A stretch of 64,000 nt of DNA, taken from JBEKYD01 sp052148435. Its GTDB lineage: Bacteria; Acidobacteriota; Terriglobia; Bryobacterales; Bryobacteraceae. Shown here piece after piece: positions 42,701 to 50,488 of the stretch. The first letter of the stretch is position 1. Every line of letters begins with the position of its first letter. Location: the NCBI GenBank assembly GCA_052148435.1, contig JBKQIF010000151.1, forward strand, positions 1 through 64,000, written 5' to 3'. The notes beneath the pieces are model-generated. The model did not search any database and had not been told where the DNA came from. It saw nothing but the letters and a program-made list of their open reading frames with translations. A program made the position numbers and the translations under genes.

Positions 42701-43090
42701 GCCATCATGTGTATCGGCGTGGCTACGGCGAACAGCATTCTGATGGTGGTCTTCGCCAACGATCAGCGGGAGGTGGGGATGACTGCCCGCGAGGCGGCGC
42801 TTGCCGCCGGCCACACCCGCATCCGGCCGGTCATCATGACGGCCGCGGCGATGATCGTCGGCATGCTGCCGATGGCGCTGGGGATGGGCGAGGGCGGCGA
42901 GCAGAACGCGCCGCTGGGCCGCGCCGTGATCGGCGGTCTGCTGGTGGCCACGATCACTACGTTGTTTGTGGTGCCGATGGTCTACAGCATGTTGCGCACG
43001 AAAGTGCCGGTAGACCACGTTCAAGAAATCGCCGAGGAGGAGCGCGAATACCTGAGCGGCCGGACAATGCGGCCCGAGGACCTGATATGA
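39740..43090 (+). CDS. RND-family efflux pump inner-membrane transporter
   Basis: Protein of 1116 residues of the AcrB/CzcA class, a proton-driven trimeric pump. The N-terminus MWIVKLALRRPYTFVVMALL is the first membrane helix. VDIFPYIDIPVVSIVWSYTG and the proton-relay helix AVGILVDDATVEIEN with paired Asp around residue 405 are typical. A second membrane half ends in VVPMVYSM. A Ser/Thr/Gly-rich stretch at about 810-860 looks like an extra periplasmic loop. There is no obvious ribosome site before the ATG. It is first in a three-gene operon with adaptor and outer-membrane channel. The divalent-metal signature of CzcA is not evident, so drugs or other organics are more likely. Confidence 0.93.
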   Translation: MWIVKLALRRPYTFVVMALLIAILGVASIVTMPVDIFPYIDIPVVSIVWSYTGLTPEEMEKRMITVFERSLTTTVNDIEHIESQSYSGVAVTRVYFQPNAKVEMALAQVTAQSQTLLRIFPPGTTPPSIIKYDASSVPILQLALGSKTLSEQQLFDLGLNYIRTQLATVRGAAVPLPYGGKFRSVMVDLIPDQLYAKGLSPVDVSNLLGNQNLILPAGDAKIGPTDYQVRLNTSPRVLADMNNLPLKIVNGAPIYVRDVAQVRDGYNVQTSIVRTNGTRGALVTVLRSGQASTLAVVNAVKAALPRILAGLPAALEVRQLFDQSLFVRAAINGVVREAVTAACLTGLMILIFLGSWRSTVIVCISIPLSILVSLIMLGLMGHTINVMTLGGLALAVGILVDDATVEIENTHRNMGMKKPLVRAVLDGAQQIAAPAFVSTLAICIVFVPVLMLTGAARYLFTPLAEAVVFAMLASYLLSRTLIPNMVHYMLKPELKLYEQGEHGESAGGTGPIWKTHYAFSRRFERMRTSYTGQLDWCLNHRAPVLICFAVFVALSLGLAGFIGRDFFPTVDSGLMRLHARATSGTRIEQTEVLFQDIEREIRAEIPPAEIDTIIDNIGVPNGGFNLAFGDNPTLGVADGDILISLKQDEHGPTAGYTDRLRQRLRQRFPEAVFYFEAANITNQILNFGLPAPIDVQVVGRTPAVNYQIASQLRDRIARIPGAVDVHIHQVVDWPTIDINVDRNKAGYVGLTEKDVSNSLLVSLASSGQVAPTQWLDWKTGVSYSVSVQTPQYKMNSLRALMATPIAVASGAMNSTTQTSIAGAGDATLSSVGAGPSQSSAAYGNPGASDAGPQLLSNLAASARGVAPEIINHYNVQPVFDVYANIDRRDLGAVGDAVDRIVADASKRLPQGTTIDVRGQIATMQSSFYRLGLGMIFAVVLVYLLMVVNFQSWLDPFIILMALPGALAGIVWMLFLTQTTFSVPSLMGAIMCIGVATANSILMVVFANDQREVGMTAREAALAAGHTRIRPVIMTAAAMIVGMLPMALGMGEGGEQNAPLGRAVIGGLLVATITTLFVVPMVYSMLRTKVPVDHVQEIAEEEREYLSGRTMRPEDLI

Positions 43091-44427
43091 ACGACATCGA
43101 AATTACGGATAGCCAACTGCGCGCGCAAATCGAAGATTTAAGGCGCCAACTGGAAGAGCAGAAGAAGCTGGTGGCGCATCACGCCGCCCCGCCGCCCTCC
43201 AGCCGCACGTTCCTGGTGGTGGTGCTGCTGCTGGTGGCGTTGGTGGCGGCCGGCTACTATTTCGGTTACGCGCCCCGCCAGCGGAGGGAAACCGCCCTGG
43301 CCGCGGAGAGCCTCCAGCAGGGCGACGTCCTTCCGGTGGTGAACGTGGAGCCGGTCGTGCGCTCCCTGAATTCGGAAAATCTGGTGCTTCCCGGGAATAT
43401 CGAAGCTCTGACGGAAGCGCCCGTGCTGGCGCGCGCCACCGGCTATATTCTGAAACGCTACGTGGATATCGGCGACCGCGTGAAGAGCGGACAGCCGATG
43501 GCCGAAGTCGACGCCCCGGATTTGAACCAGCAAGTCCTCCAGGCCAAGGCTTCCGTCGAGCAGGCTTCGGCCGCCATCGAGCAGTCCCAGGCCAACCTGG
43601 AACAGGGACGCGCCAACGAACACCTGGCCCAGATCACCGCCCAGCGCTTTGACAACCTGTTCCGCAAGGGGGTCATCTCCCGCCAGGACAACGATACCTA
43701 TCAGGCCCAATCGGCCTCCCAAACGGCCAACGTGCAGGCCCTCGTCATGGCGGTGGACGGAGCGCGCAAGAACCTGGCCGCCGCCCAGGCCAACCTCTCC
43801 CGCTTGAACGATCTGTTCGGGTACCTTACCGTGCGGGCGCCGTTCGACGGCGTCGTGACCGTACGCAACGTGGATGTGGGCGCGCTGGTGAACGACGGCA
43901 GCACGCTGCTTTTCCGCGTGGCGCAGACCGGGCGGTTGCGCATCTACCTGAACGTGCCCCAAGGCGAAGCCGATTCCGTGCACGCCGGGCAAAGCGCCTC
44001 CATTTCGGTTGCCGACCGCCCCAACCAGAAATTCCCCGGCACGGTTACGCGCACCTCCAACTCGCTCGACCCGGCCACTCGCACGCTGCTGGCCGAAGTT
44101 CAGATACTGAATGGCGGCGGCCAGCTTCTGCCCGGCATGTTCAGCCAGGTGGATTTATCCGTGCCGCGCAGAAATCCTCCGCTGCTCATTCCCGGCGATG
44201 CCCTGGTGGTGCGCAGCGATGGCCCTCAAGTGGCCGTGGTGGACAGCGCCGGCAATGTTCACTTCACCCATATCCAGCTCGGCCGCGATTTCGGCGACCG
44301 CCTGGAGGCTCTCTCCGGTCTCGAAGAAGGGCAAATGCTAGCCATCAACCCCAGCGACGCCGTGCGCGAGGGGGCCAAAGTGAAAGCCGTCCACGCGGCC
44401 AAACCCGCCGCCGGACGACGCTCCTAA
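43087..44427 (+). CDS. RND efflux periplasmic adaptor (membrane fusion protein)
   Basis: HlyD/MFP-type adaptor of 446 residues. The ATG overlaps the stop of the pump gene by 4 bp (ATGA). A short cytoplasmic coiled segment (residues 8-30) precedes one membrane helix (TFLVVVLLLVALVAAGYYF, about 43-61), so it is membrane-anchored by a helix rather than a lipid. The lipoyl/barrel-sandwich halves (PVLARATGYILKRYVDIGD and LTVRAPFDGVVTVRNVDVG) flank a long helical hairpin (QVLQAKASVEQASAAIEQSQ). It links the pump to the TolC-like channel encoded next. Confidence 0.93.
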   Translation: MNDIEITDSQLRAQIEDLRRQLEEQKKLVAHHAAPPPSSRTFLVVVLLLVALVAAGYYFGYAPRQRRETALAAESLQQGDVLPVVNVEPVVRSLNSENLVLPGNIEALTEAPVLARATGYILKRYVDIGDRVKSGQPMAEVDAPDLNQQVLQAKASVEQASAAIEQSQANLEQGRANEHLAQITAQRFDNLFRKGVISRQDNDTYQAQSASQTANVQALVMAVDGARKNLAAAQANLSRLNDLFGYLTVRAPFDGVVTVRNVDVGALVNDGSTLLFRVAQTGRLRIYLNVPQGEADSVHAGQSASISVADRPNQKFPGTVTRTSNSLDPATRTLLAEVQILNGGGQLLPGMFSQVDLSVPRRNPPLLIPGDALVVRSDGPQVAVVDSAGNVHFTHIQLGRDFGDRLEALSGLEEGQMLAINPSDAVREGAKVKAVHAAKPAAGRRS

Positions 44428-44431
44428 ACGA

Positions 44432-46357
44432 ATGCAAAAACCGATCTTGTGTGTCTTCCTCGCCGCGCTGATTGGCGTTGGCCCCGAGGGCGCAGCCCTC
44501 GCACAGCAAGCCGGCGCCCCGCAGCAAAGCGCGGCGCCGCCACAGACCCCGGGCGCCATGCCTCAGCCCGCTCCCACCGCGGCCAATCTGATACCGGCGC
44601 GCGCCGGCCATCCGCTCAGCTTCGCCAATACCCGCCACATCCAGGAACTGATCCGCGCGGGAACGCTCTATCTCTCTCTCCAGGATGCGCTGGCGCTGGC
44701 GATTGAGAACAATCTGGACGTCGAGCTGGAACGGTATAACCTGGAGGGTGCTCGCACCGAGGTGACCCTCGCCAAAGGCGGCGGCACAACCCGCGGCCTC
44801 GATTACAGCATCTACGAAGCCCCGCCGGGCGTGGGCGGCCCGCTCAGCCCCCTGACGGTCAATCCGGCCTCCGGGTCCGCCACCAGCGGCACCGCCGTAC
44901 CCACCACTGCGCTCGAAGCGGGCGTCCTCGGTGAACCGCTCGACAACTTCTCCATGACCGGCCTGGTTCCGCTCTCGAGCGGGACGTCCGTGCCCGGCTA
45001 CGATCCCATGCTCGGCGGCATGCTGAATTTCTCGCACCAGTCTACCCCCGAAGCCTTCTACCAGAGCTATCTCACTAATAACCTCGTCAATAATAGCGTC
45101 ACGGCCAATACCGCGATCACTCAAGGGTTCGGCACCGGGGCCACCGCTTCGCTCAGCTTCGACAACTCGCACAATTCGCTGAACGCTCAGAACATCGGCT
45201 TCAATCCGTACAACCTGTCGAGCCTCGGCCTCACCGTAACCCAACCCCTCATGCGCGGTTTCGGACTGAGCCTCAACCGCCGCTACATCCGCATTGCGGC
45301 CAATGAACAGCGCATCGCCAGCTTCCTGTTCGAGAATCAGCTCAACTACACCGTTTATGGCGTGATTCGCCTCTACACCGATTTTGTGGCGCTATTCGAA
45401 GACGTGAAGGTGAAGCAGGAAACCGTCAAGGCGGCCGAAAAACTGCTGGCCGATACCCATGCCCAGGTGACCGAGGGCACGCTCGCCCCGGTGGAGTTGA
45501 CGCGCGCCAACGCCGAGGTCTATTCGACGCGCCAGGACCTTATCAATTCGCGCGGACTGTTCGAAGAACAGGAAGCTATTCTGCGCCGCGTGCTCACCCG
45601 CGACGAGGATGAACAGCTTCGCGGCACTCACATCATGCCCACCGATACCCTGGATATTCCCGCTCAAGACGACGTGCGCCCGATTCAGGACCTGATCGCC
45701 GACGCCCTGGCGGCGCGGCCGGATATCAACCATTCCCGCCTCCAGCTGGAGAACTCGCTCATCACCCTCGAAGGCTCGCGCAATAACACCCGCCCGGAAA
45801 TCGATCTGGTGGGGACCTTGCAGAATAACGGGCTGGCAGGACCGGCCACCGGTTATCAGCTTCAGCGGATGTTCTCGGGTGGTTACGGCAGCGCCCTTGC
45901 CCAGGTGCTGGCGCACGACTATCCCACCTATGCCATCGGCCTGCAGATTAGCGTGCCCCTGCGCAACCGCGTGGCGGAAGCGGATCGCGCGCGCGACGAA
46001 GTGCTGGTCAAACAGACCCAGGTGCGCTACAAGCAACTCCAGAACCTGGTGGCCCTGCAGATCGAAGACGCCCTCATCGCCATGCGCCGCGCGCGTTCTT
46101 CCTATGAAGCCGCCACCGAGGCGCGCAAGTTCCAGCAGGAATCGCTCGAAGCCGAGCAGGCCCGCTTCGAGGTGGGCGCCTCCACGGCCTTCTTCGTCAT
46201 CCAATACGAGAGCTTGTTGGCGCAGGCTCGATCCACCGAAGTCGCCGCCAAGAGCTCCTGGCTCAAGGCGCGGGCTGCGCTCGAATTCGCCACCGGCCGG
46301 CTGCTGCGGGAGAATGCCGTCTCCCTCGACGCGGCCAAGAAAGGCTCCATGAAGTAA
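44432..46357 (+). CDS. TolC-family outer-membrane efflux protein
   Basis: Protein of 641 residues, 4 bp after the adaptor gene. Signal peptide at 1-25 (ending AALAQQ), then a Pro/Ala/Gln-rich linker. Outer-membrane efflux domains repeat the pattern of long helices (ALALAIENNLDVELERYNL, QEQEAILRRVLTRDEDEQL) and strands (YAIGLQISVPLRNRVAEADR). The region of about 105-180 is an insertion relative to standard TolC. It would form the exit duct of the RND system. Confidence 0.9.
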   Translation: MQKPILCVFLAALIGVGPEGAALAQQAGAPQQSAAPPQTPGAMPQPAPTAANLIPARAGHPLSFANTRHIQELIRAGTLYLSLQDALALAIENNLDVELERYNLEGARTEVTLAKGGGTTRGLDYSIYEAPPGVGGPLSPLTVNPASGSATSGTAVPTTALEAGVLGEPLDNFSMTGLVPLSSGTSVPGYDPMLGGMLNFSHQSTPEAFYQSYLTNNLVNNSVTANTAITQGFGTGATASLSFDNSHNSLNAQNIGFNPYNLSSLGLTVTQPLMRGFGLSLNRRYIRIAANEQRIASFLFENQLNYTVYGVIRLYTDFVALFEDVKVKQETVKAAEKLLADTHAQVTEGTLAPVELTRANAEVYSTRQDLINSRGLFEEQEAILRRVLTRDEDEQLRGTHIMPTDTLDIPAQDDVRPIQDLIADALAARPDINHSRLQLENSLITLEGSRNNTRPEIDLVGTLQNNGLAGPATGYQLQRMFSGGYGSALAQVLAHDYPTYAIGLQISVPLRNRVAEADRARDEVLVKQTQVRYKQLQNLVALQIEDALIAMRRARSSYEAATEARKFQQESLEAEQARFEVGASTAFFVIQYESLLAQARSTEVAAKSSWLKARAALEFATGRLLRENAVSLDAAKKGSMK

Positions 46358-46444
46358 GCCGGGTTGGCGGGCGGCGCGGGGTTGCGTCTTCGGCCCAACT
46401 TTGGCGGAGATTTTCCGGCTCCGGGCGCCACTGTATCCATAGTC

Positions 46445-46876
46445 ATGAACTGGCTATTTCGGTACCGTCTCCGCCATCCCCTGTTTCCCGCCCTGGCGGT
46501 CACCTTTGCCGGCCCTCGAATCTCGCGTTGCGCAATCCTCGCGGGCAGGATCGAGGAGTTAGGCCGGGCGGCGGCTCGCGGCACGCGCGTCTCTCGCTCG
46601 GTTTGCGTGGTGTGCGGCCCGAACGAGCCGCCCTTGCGCAGCGCCGACCGCGCCGCGCTCTGGGCTTGGTTCCAGGTTCCCATCTACCGAATGCTGCTCG
46701 ATCCGGCCGGCCACCTGGCAGGCTACGAGTGCGAAGCGCTGGATGGATTTCACCTGGATTCCTCCGTTTCCCGAGCCGAAGTGAGGATTCCCGGCGCAAG
46801 CCTCGAACAGACGCCCTGTCCCTGTGGCCGCCCCGGCCCGCGCCTGGTGGAGCGCACCGCCAGCGCGGCCGCCTGA
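46445..46876 (+). CDS. Conserved hypothetical protein with Cys motifs
   Basis: Protein of 143 residues starting MNWLFRYRLR at 46445, about 90 bp after the TolC-type gene and possibly in the same operon. It has two Cys pairs, SVCVVCGP near residue 52 and PCPCGRPGPRL near 125, and WFQVPIYRMLLDPAGHLAG in between. The composition is protein-like in this frame; a competing open frame from 46528 is less so. No family is recognised; a metal site from the Cys pairs is possible. Confidence 0.5.
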   Translation: MNWLFRYRLRHPLFPALAVTFAGPRISRCAILAGRIEELGRAAARGTRVSRSVCVVCGPNEPPLRSADRAALWAWFQVPIYRMLLDPAGHLAGYECEALDGFHLDSSVSRAEVRIPGASLEQTPCPCGRPGPRLVERTASAAA

Positions 46877-46890
46877 CGCTTCATGACGTT

Positions 46891-47055
46891 CTAAGCTCGC
46901 TCCCACCTTAACCAGTGGCCCCGGCGCCGTGAGGCTTGGTCGCGCCGCGCTAGCGCCGTTTCATATGCTGGCGAAGTGAAGGTCGTGACCAGCAGCGACC
47001 CCGATGGAGTTTCGAGTATCCCCGCGTCGCGGTCGTCGATAGGAGAGTTCGGAAG
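46891..47055 (-). pseudogene. Remnant of a sialidase-like (BNR) protein
   Basis: The minus frame reads PNSPIDDRDAGILETPSG then LLVTTFTSPAYETALARRDQ and GHWLRW before a stop. This resembles a loop of exo-alpha-sialidase-type proteins of Solibacter relatives, where a similar DAGILETPxG / LLVTTFTS pattern occurs. Only about 50 residues are recognisable, with no Asp-box repeats, so it is a short fragment and the family call is tentative. Confidence 0.4.
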
Positions 47056-47073
47056 CACCTCGGGCCGGGGACC

Positions 47074-47481
47074 ATGGCGGCGGAAACCTTCGACAGCGAG
47101 AGGCTTCCGGACTTCCTGCGGCCGCAAGAGCATCAGGTGATCTTTAAGGATGCCCGCGGAGTCGTCTACCCGTGTTCGCGGGCAACCGAAATGCATGGCG
47201 TTCAAGAGATTGATCCAGACGCGGACGCGCCAGATCTGCGCGAGATGCTTCGCAGCACGTACCATTTCGGCACTTCAATCCCGCATGGATTCCACCACGA
47301 CGCCCAATTCGAGTACGGGCGGCGCTTCGACAAGACGCGGTTCATCGCTGGCAGGGAGCTCAGGGGGGCTCGGCCGACTGTTAAGTCCGGAAATTCCGGC
47401 CGGGTCACGCGCGACTCGGAGAGAACGACTTCCGCGGCTATCGCTCTCCAATTAGGGCCCGAGCGAGGCGCGGCATCATGA
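47074..47481 (+). CDS. Hypothetical protein or gene fragment
   Basis: Open frame of 135 residues from an ATG at 47074. The first 90 residues have protein-like composition (FDSERLPDFLRPQEHQVIF, then LREMLRSTYHFGTSIPHGF and HHDAQFEYGRRFDKTRF). The tail from about 95 looks non-coding. No family or domain is recognised, and no ribosome site is evident. It probably survives as part of a broken gene in a stretch (46877-47736) that also holds a sialidase-like remnant; the rest of that stretch shows nothing clear. Confidence 0.35.
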   Translation: MAAETFDSERLPDFLRPQEHQVIFKDARGVVYPCSRATEMHGVQEIDPDADAPDLREMLRSTYHFGTSIPHGFHHDAQFEYGRRFDKTRFIAGRELRGARPTVKSGNSGRVTRDSERTTSAAIALQLGPERGAAS

Positions 47482-47736
47482 TTGGCCATATGTCGCGTTG
47501 GAGGAAGTTCGGAAGCCGGACGCGTCGCGAAGCGGACTCGCCCTGGTAAACGCCGACCCTTGATCGAACCCGCTCACGCCCGTTCCCGCACCGCAGCCCC
47601 AACGAAACGCCGGCAAAAACCAATGGGACCCTCCTTGGTCACAGAACTTCCAAATTCCTATCTCCCTCATTCACCGCCACTTACCGTCCCATAACCCCAG
47701 GCCCCAGCCCCTCGCCGTGCTACTTCTCAAAGTGGA

Positions 47737-48579
47737 ATGACTACTACGTCACAACGATCTGATCAACCAATCTCGGAAGCGCGTCTCGCTGCTAACCGGG
47801 CCAACGCCAAGAAGAGTACGGGTCCGAAGACCCCCGCGGGCAAGCTCCGTTCCGCCGCGAACGCCTCCCGGCATGGCTTCGCCGGTAACAATTTCGCTGT
47901 CGTCCGCCTCGAAAATCCCGACGATATCGACAAGTTAAAAGCCGATCTCGTCGCCACTTATCAACCTATCAACTCTCAGGAAATGTTGGCCATAGAGCGC
48001 GCCGCCATGGCCCAGAGCTCCATCTTCCGTTCCTATCGTCTCGAGTCCGGCATCTTCACCGCCTGTCTCAACGAATCCCTCGACCGCCGCTCCGACAACG
48101 TCCTCATCACCATGACCCCGGACATGGTCGGCCCCACCGGGAAGTTCACCGGCATCGAGCGCTGCGACATCACCCGCGCCCAAAACCGCAACTACGGCCT
48201 CGGCGCCGGCTTCCACCGTTTCGTCCAGAAGGCCAACACCTGGTCGCTCTTTCTCCGCTACCAGGCCCAGGCCGAACGCAACTACCGCCGCGCCATCGAA
48301 GACCTCGACCGCCTCAGGTCCATGCGTGACGAACTGGCAAATGAACAACTCATCTGCGAACAACCGCCCGTCACCCCCGAACCTCTCTGCACCCCCTTCG
48401 AGCTGAACCCCTTCGCCTTACCCCACCCCGACCGTCCGCCCGAACCCAAACAGCCGTTACCAAACGAACCCACCGCCTCCGATCAACCCGCTGAAACCAA
48501 ACCCGTTACCTCTCCCGCGGCAACCGCCCACGATCCCAATCCCGCCCCCGATGGTCCGGAGCCGAGAGCGGAAAGCTGA
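47737..48579 (+). CDS. Hypothetical protein with ANRANAKKSTGPKT N-terminal motif
   Basis: Protein of 280 residues. The N-terminus carries a motif I associate with expanded acidobacterial families of unknown function: LAANRANAKKSTGPKTPAGK, then RSAANASRHGF. The middle (about 60-200) is helical (MLAIERAAMAQSSIFRSYRL, FLRYQAQAERNYRRAIEDL), probably coiled coil. The last 80 residues are Pro/Glu/Thr-rich and disordered. The basic Gly-Pro-Lys motif suggests nucleic acid binding, but this is inference. It stands alone in a gene-poor area. Confidence 0.7.
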   Translation: MTTTSQRSDQPISEARLAANRANAKKSTGPKTPAGKLRSAANASRHGFAGNNFAVVRLENPDDIDKLKADLVATYQPINSQEMLAIERAAMAQSSIFRSYRLESGIFTACLNESLDRRSDNVLITMTPDMVGPTGKFTGIERCDITRAQNRNYGLGAGFHRFVQKANTWSLFLRYQAQAERNYRRAIEDLDRLRSMRDELANEQLICEQPPVTPEPLCTPFELNPFALPHPDRPPEPKQPLPNEPTASDQPAETKPVTSPAATAHDPNPAPDGPEPRAES

Positions 48580-48685
48580 GAGCTGACAGCTCACAACGAC
48601 CCAAATATCGAGGAACCACCCCCCAAACCGAACCGGCCTCAAACTTCCGCCCCGCTACGTGTTCTCGGGAGCCGGCGCTCGGGTT

Positions 48686-49693
48686 TCAGCCCATCCAGCT
48701 CGGGTTGAGCGCCGTGCCGTCGGCTCGCGGAGTTGTCTTGAAGTACTCGTACTTGCCGCTAAGCGCGGCATCGCGCGTCTTCGACAGCAGCGCCGAAAGC
48801 TGGCCCTGGCTGAGCGGCTGGAACGTGCGGACAGCTTCGAAGGCCTGATCGAGCGTCTTCTGGTCGGGGATTCCGGTAATCACCACCGAGGTCGGCAGAT
48901 TCAGCGCGTAATGCAGGCATTCGATCGGCGTGGCGAGTTTCGCCGCCGGAACACCGCCGCCGGCCATGGTTTTCATCGCCAGCACGGCCACGCCCCGCTC
49001 CACCAGTTTCGGAACCGCCTGCCGGGCGAAGCTCCGGAAGTTCGCATCCAGCGGCCCCAGCGGCATTTGAGCGGCGTCGAACTGGAAGTTGTGCGCCTGC
49101 GCCACTTCGAGCATGCGCAGGTGGACCAGGGGATCTTTGTGTCCGGTGAAGCCGATGTAGCGGATCTTGCCGGCTTTCTTGGCATCCAGTAGCGCCTCGA
49201 CCGGACCGTCGTTGAAGAAGCGGTCCGGGTCTTCGAGGCGGATGTTTTCGTGGAACTGCATGAGGTCGACGTGATCGGTCTCGAGGCGCGTCAGCGAGTC
49301 CTCGATCTGCCGCGCCGTGGAAGCGCGGGTGCGGCCGTCGAACTTTGTCATCAGAAAGACCTTCTGCCGGTAGCCGTCGCGTAACGCCTTGCCCATCCAG
49401 GTTTCGCACTTACCGTCCATGTAGTCCCAGGAGTTGTCCATGAACGTCATACCGCGGTCGATGGCGCTTCGGACCAGACGGATGGCATCCTGCTCGCTCG
49501 GAGCCTCGCCGATGTGATAGCCCCCGAGACCCATGGCTGAGACGCGTTCTCCGGTTTTACCAAGCTTGCGATAGATCATGTCGCCCTGGCGCTCGTCCGC
49601 GGCGAAGAGGCCGCGCGCCAGTGAGGCGGCAATCGTAATTGCGCCGGCAGTGTCCAGAAACTCGCGCCGGCCGACGATGTTGGAATTGCGCAT
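48686..49693 (-). CDS. Tat-exported aldo/keto reductase
   Basis: Protein of 335 residues starting MRNSNIVGRREFL at 49693. A twin-arginine leader (GRREFLDTAGAITIAASLA) is followed by an AKR barrel with the full tetrad: Asp86 and Tyr91 (MDNSWDYMDG), Lys117 (LMTKFDG) and His148 (LMQFHEN). Such enzymes reduce carbonyls with NADPH; export through Tat would let it fold with cofactor first. Its substrate is unknown. It diverges from the RpiB-family gene across 200 bp. Confidence 0.85.
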   Translation of the reverse strand: MRNSNIVGRREFLDTAGAITIAASLARGLFAADERQGDMIYRKLGKTGERVSAMGLGGYHIGEAPSEQDAIRLVRSAIDRGMTFMDNSWDYMDGKCETWMGKALRDGYRQKVFLMTKFDGRTRASTARQIEDSLTRLETDHVDLMQFHENIRLEDPDRFFNDGPVEALLDAKKAGKIRYIGFTGHKDPLVHLRMLEVAQAHNFQFDAAQMPLGPLDANFRSFARQAVPKLVERGVAVLAMKTMAGGGVPAAKLATPIECLHYALNLPTSVVITGIPDQKTLDQAFEAVRTFQPLSQGQLSALLSKTRDAALSGKYEYFKTTPRADGTALNPSWMG

Positions 49694-49893
49694 GCTGCAA
49701 TACCCCCCGGTCAAGGATACCGCATGGCTGCGCCGGCGCAAATCCTATAAGAGCGTGGGTGTTCTCCGCTATCCGGTGGCGTACGGCGCCGTGCCCGATG
49801 CGGCGAACCGGCCGGGACAATCGCGGGTTTGTTCCGGCCGGTTGCCTTCTGCGAGAATGAGGGACACAACCGAGTCGCTTGAGGAACTTGAAA

Positions 49894-50442
49894 ATGCAAG
49901 ATCGGAACATGGCAAGACGAGGTTTCATCGGCGGCATGGCCGCCGCACAACTGGCGGTTTCGCAGGCCCGGGCAGCAGTCGCGGGTCCGGTCAAGTGGAA
50001 CCTGGTGGTGGGGTGCGACCACGCTGGCTTCCCACTTAAGGGGCCACTCATCAAAACGGTCCAATCCTGGGGGCATACCGTCAAAGACATCGGGACCTAC
50101 AGCACCGATCCGGTCGATTTTCCGGATATAGCCCAAAAACTCTGTAACGAGATCCTGTCCGGACGGTTCGAGCGCGGCATTATGGTCTGCGGCACCGGCG
50201 TAGGCGCCGCGATTGCCGTCAATAAGGTCCGCGGCATGCGCGCGGCGCTGTGCCACGACACGTACTGCGCGCATCAATGCGTCGAACACGATGACGTGAA
50301 CGTGCTATGCCTGGGCGCATGGGTGATCGGGCCGAAACTCGCCGAAGAGGTTCTCAAAGCCTATTTGAATGCCAGGTTCGCGAGCGAAGATGCGGATCTC
50401 AGGCGCCGCGTGCAGAAACTGCGGGAGATGGAAAAGAAGTAG
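49894..50442 (+). CDS. RpiB/LacA-LacB family isomerase with export-like leader
   Basis: Protein of 182 residues from the ATG at 49894, chosen because GAGGAA precedes it by 8 bp. The isomerase core is well kept: VVGCDHAGF at 38-46, VCGTGVGAAIAVNK with Cys99 at the catalytic position, and NVLCLGAWVIG near 136. RpiB interconverts ribose 5-phosphate and ribulose 5-phosphate. The family is normally cytoplasmic, but here residues 6-30 (MARRGFIGGMAAAQLAVSQA) look like a twin-arginine or signal leader. It may act on free sugars in the periplasm, or the leader may not function. Confidence 0.82.
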   Translation: MQDRNMARRGFIGGMAAAQLAVSQARAAVAGPVKWNLVVGCDHAGFPLKGPLIKTVQSWGHTVKDIGTYSTDPVDFPDIAQKLCNEILSGRFERGIMVCGTGVGAAIAVNKVRGMRAALCHDTYCAHQCVEHDDVNVLCLGAWVIGPKLAEEVLKAYLNARFASEDADLRRRVQKLREMEKK

Positions 50443-50488
50443 GGACCGTCCCCCGGCGCAAGCGTAAGTCTATATTCCCGGTAGCGCC

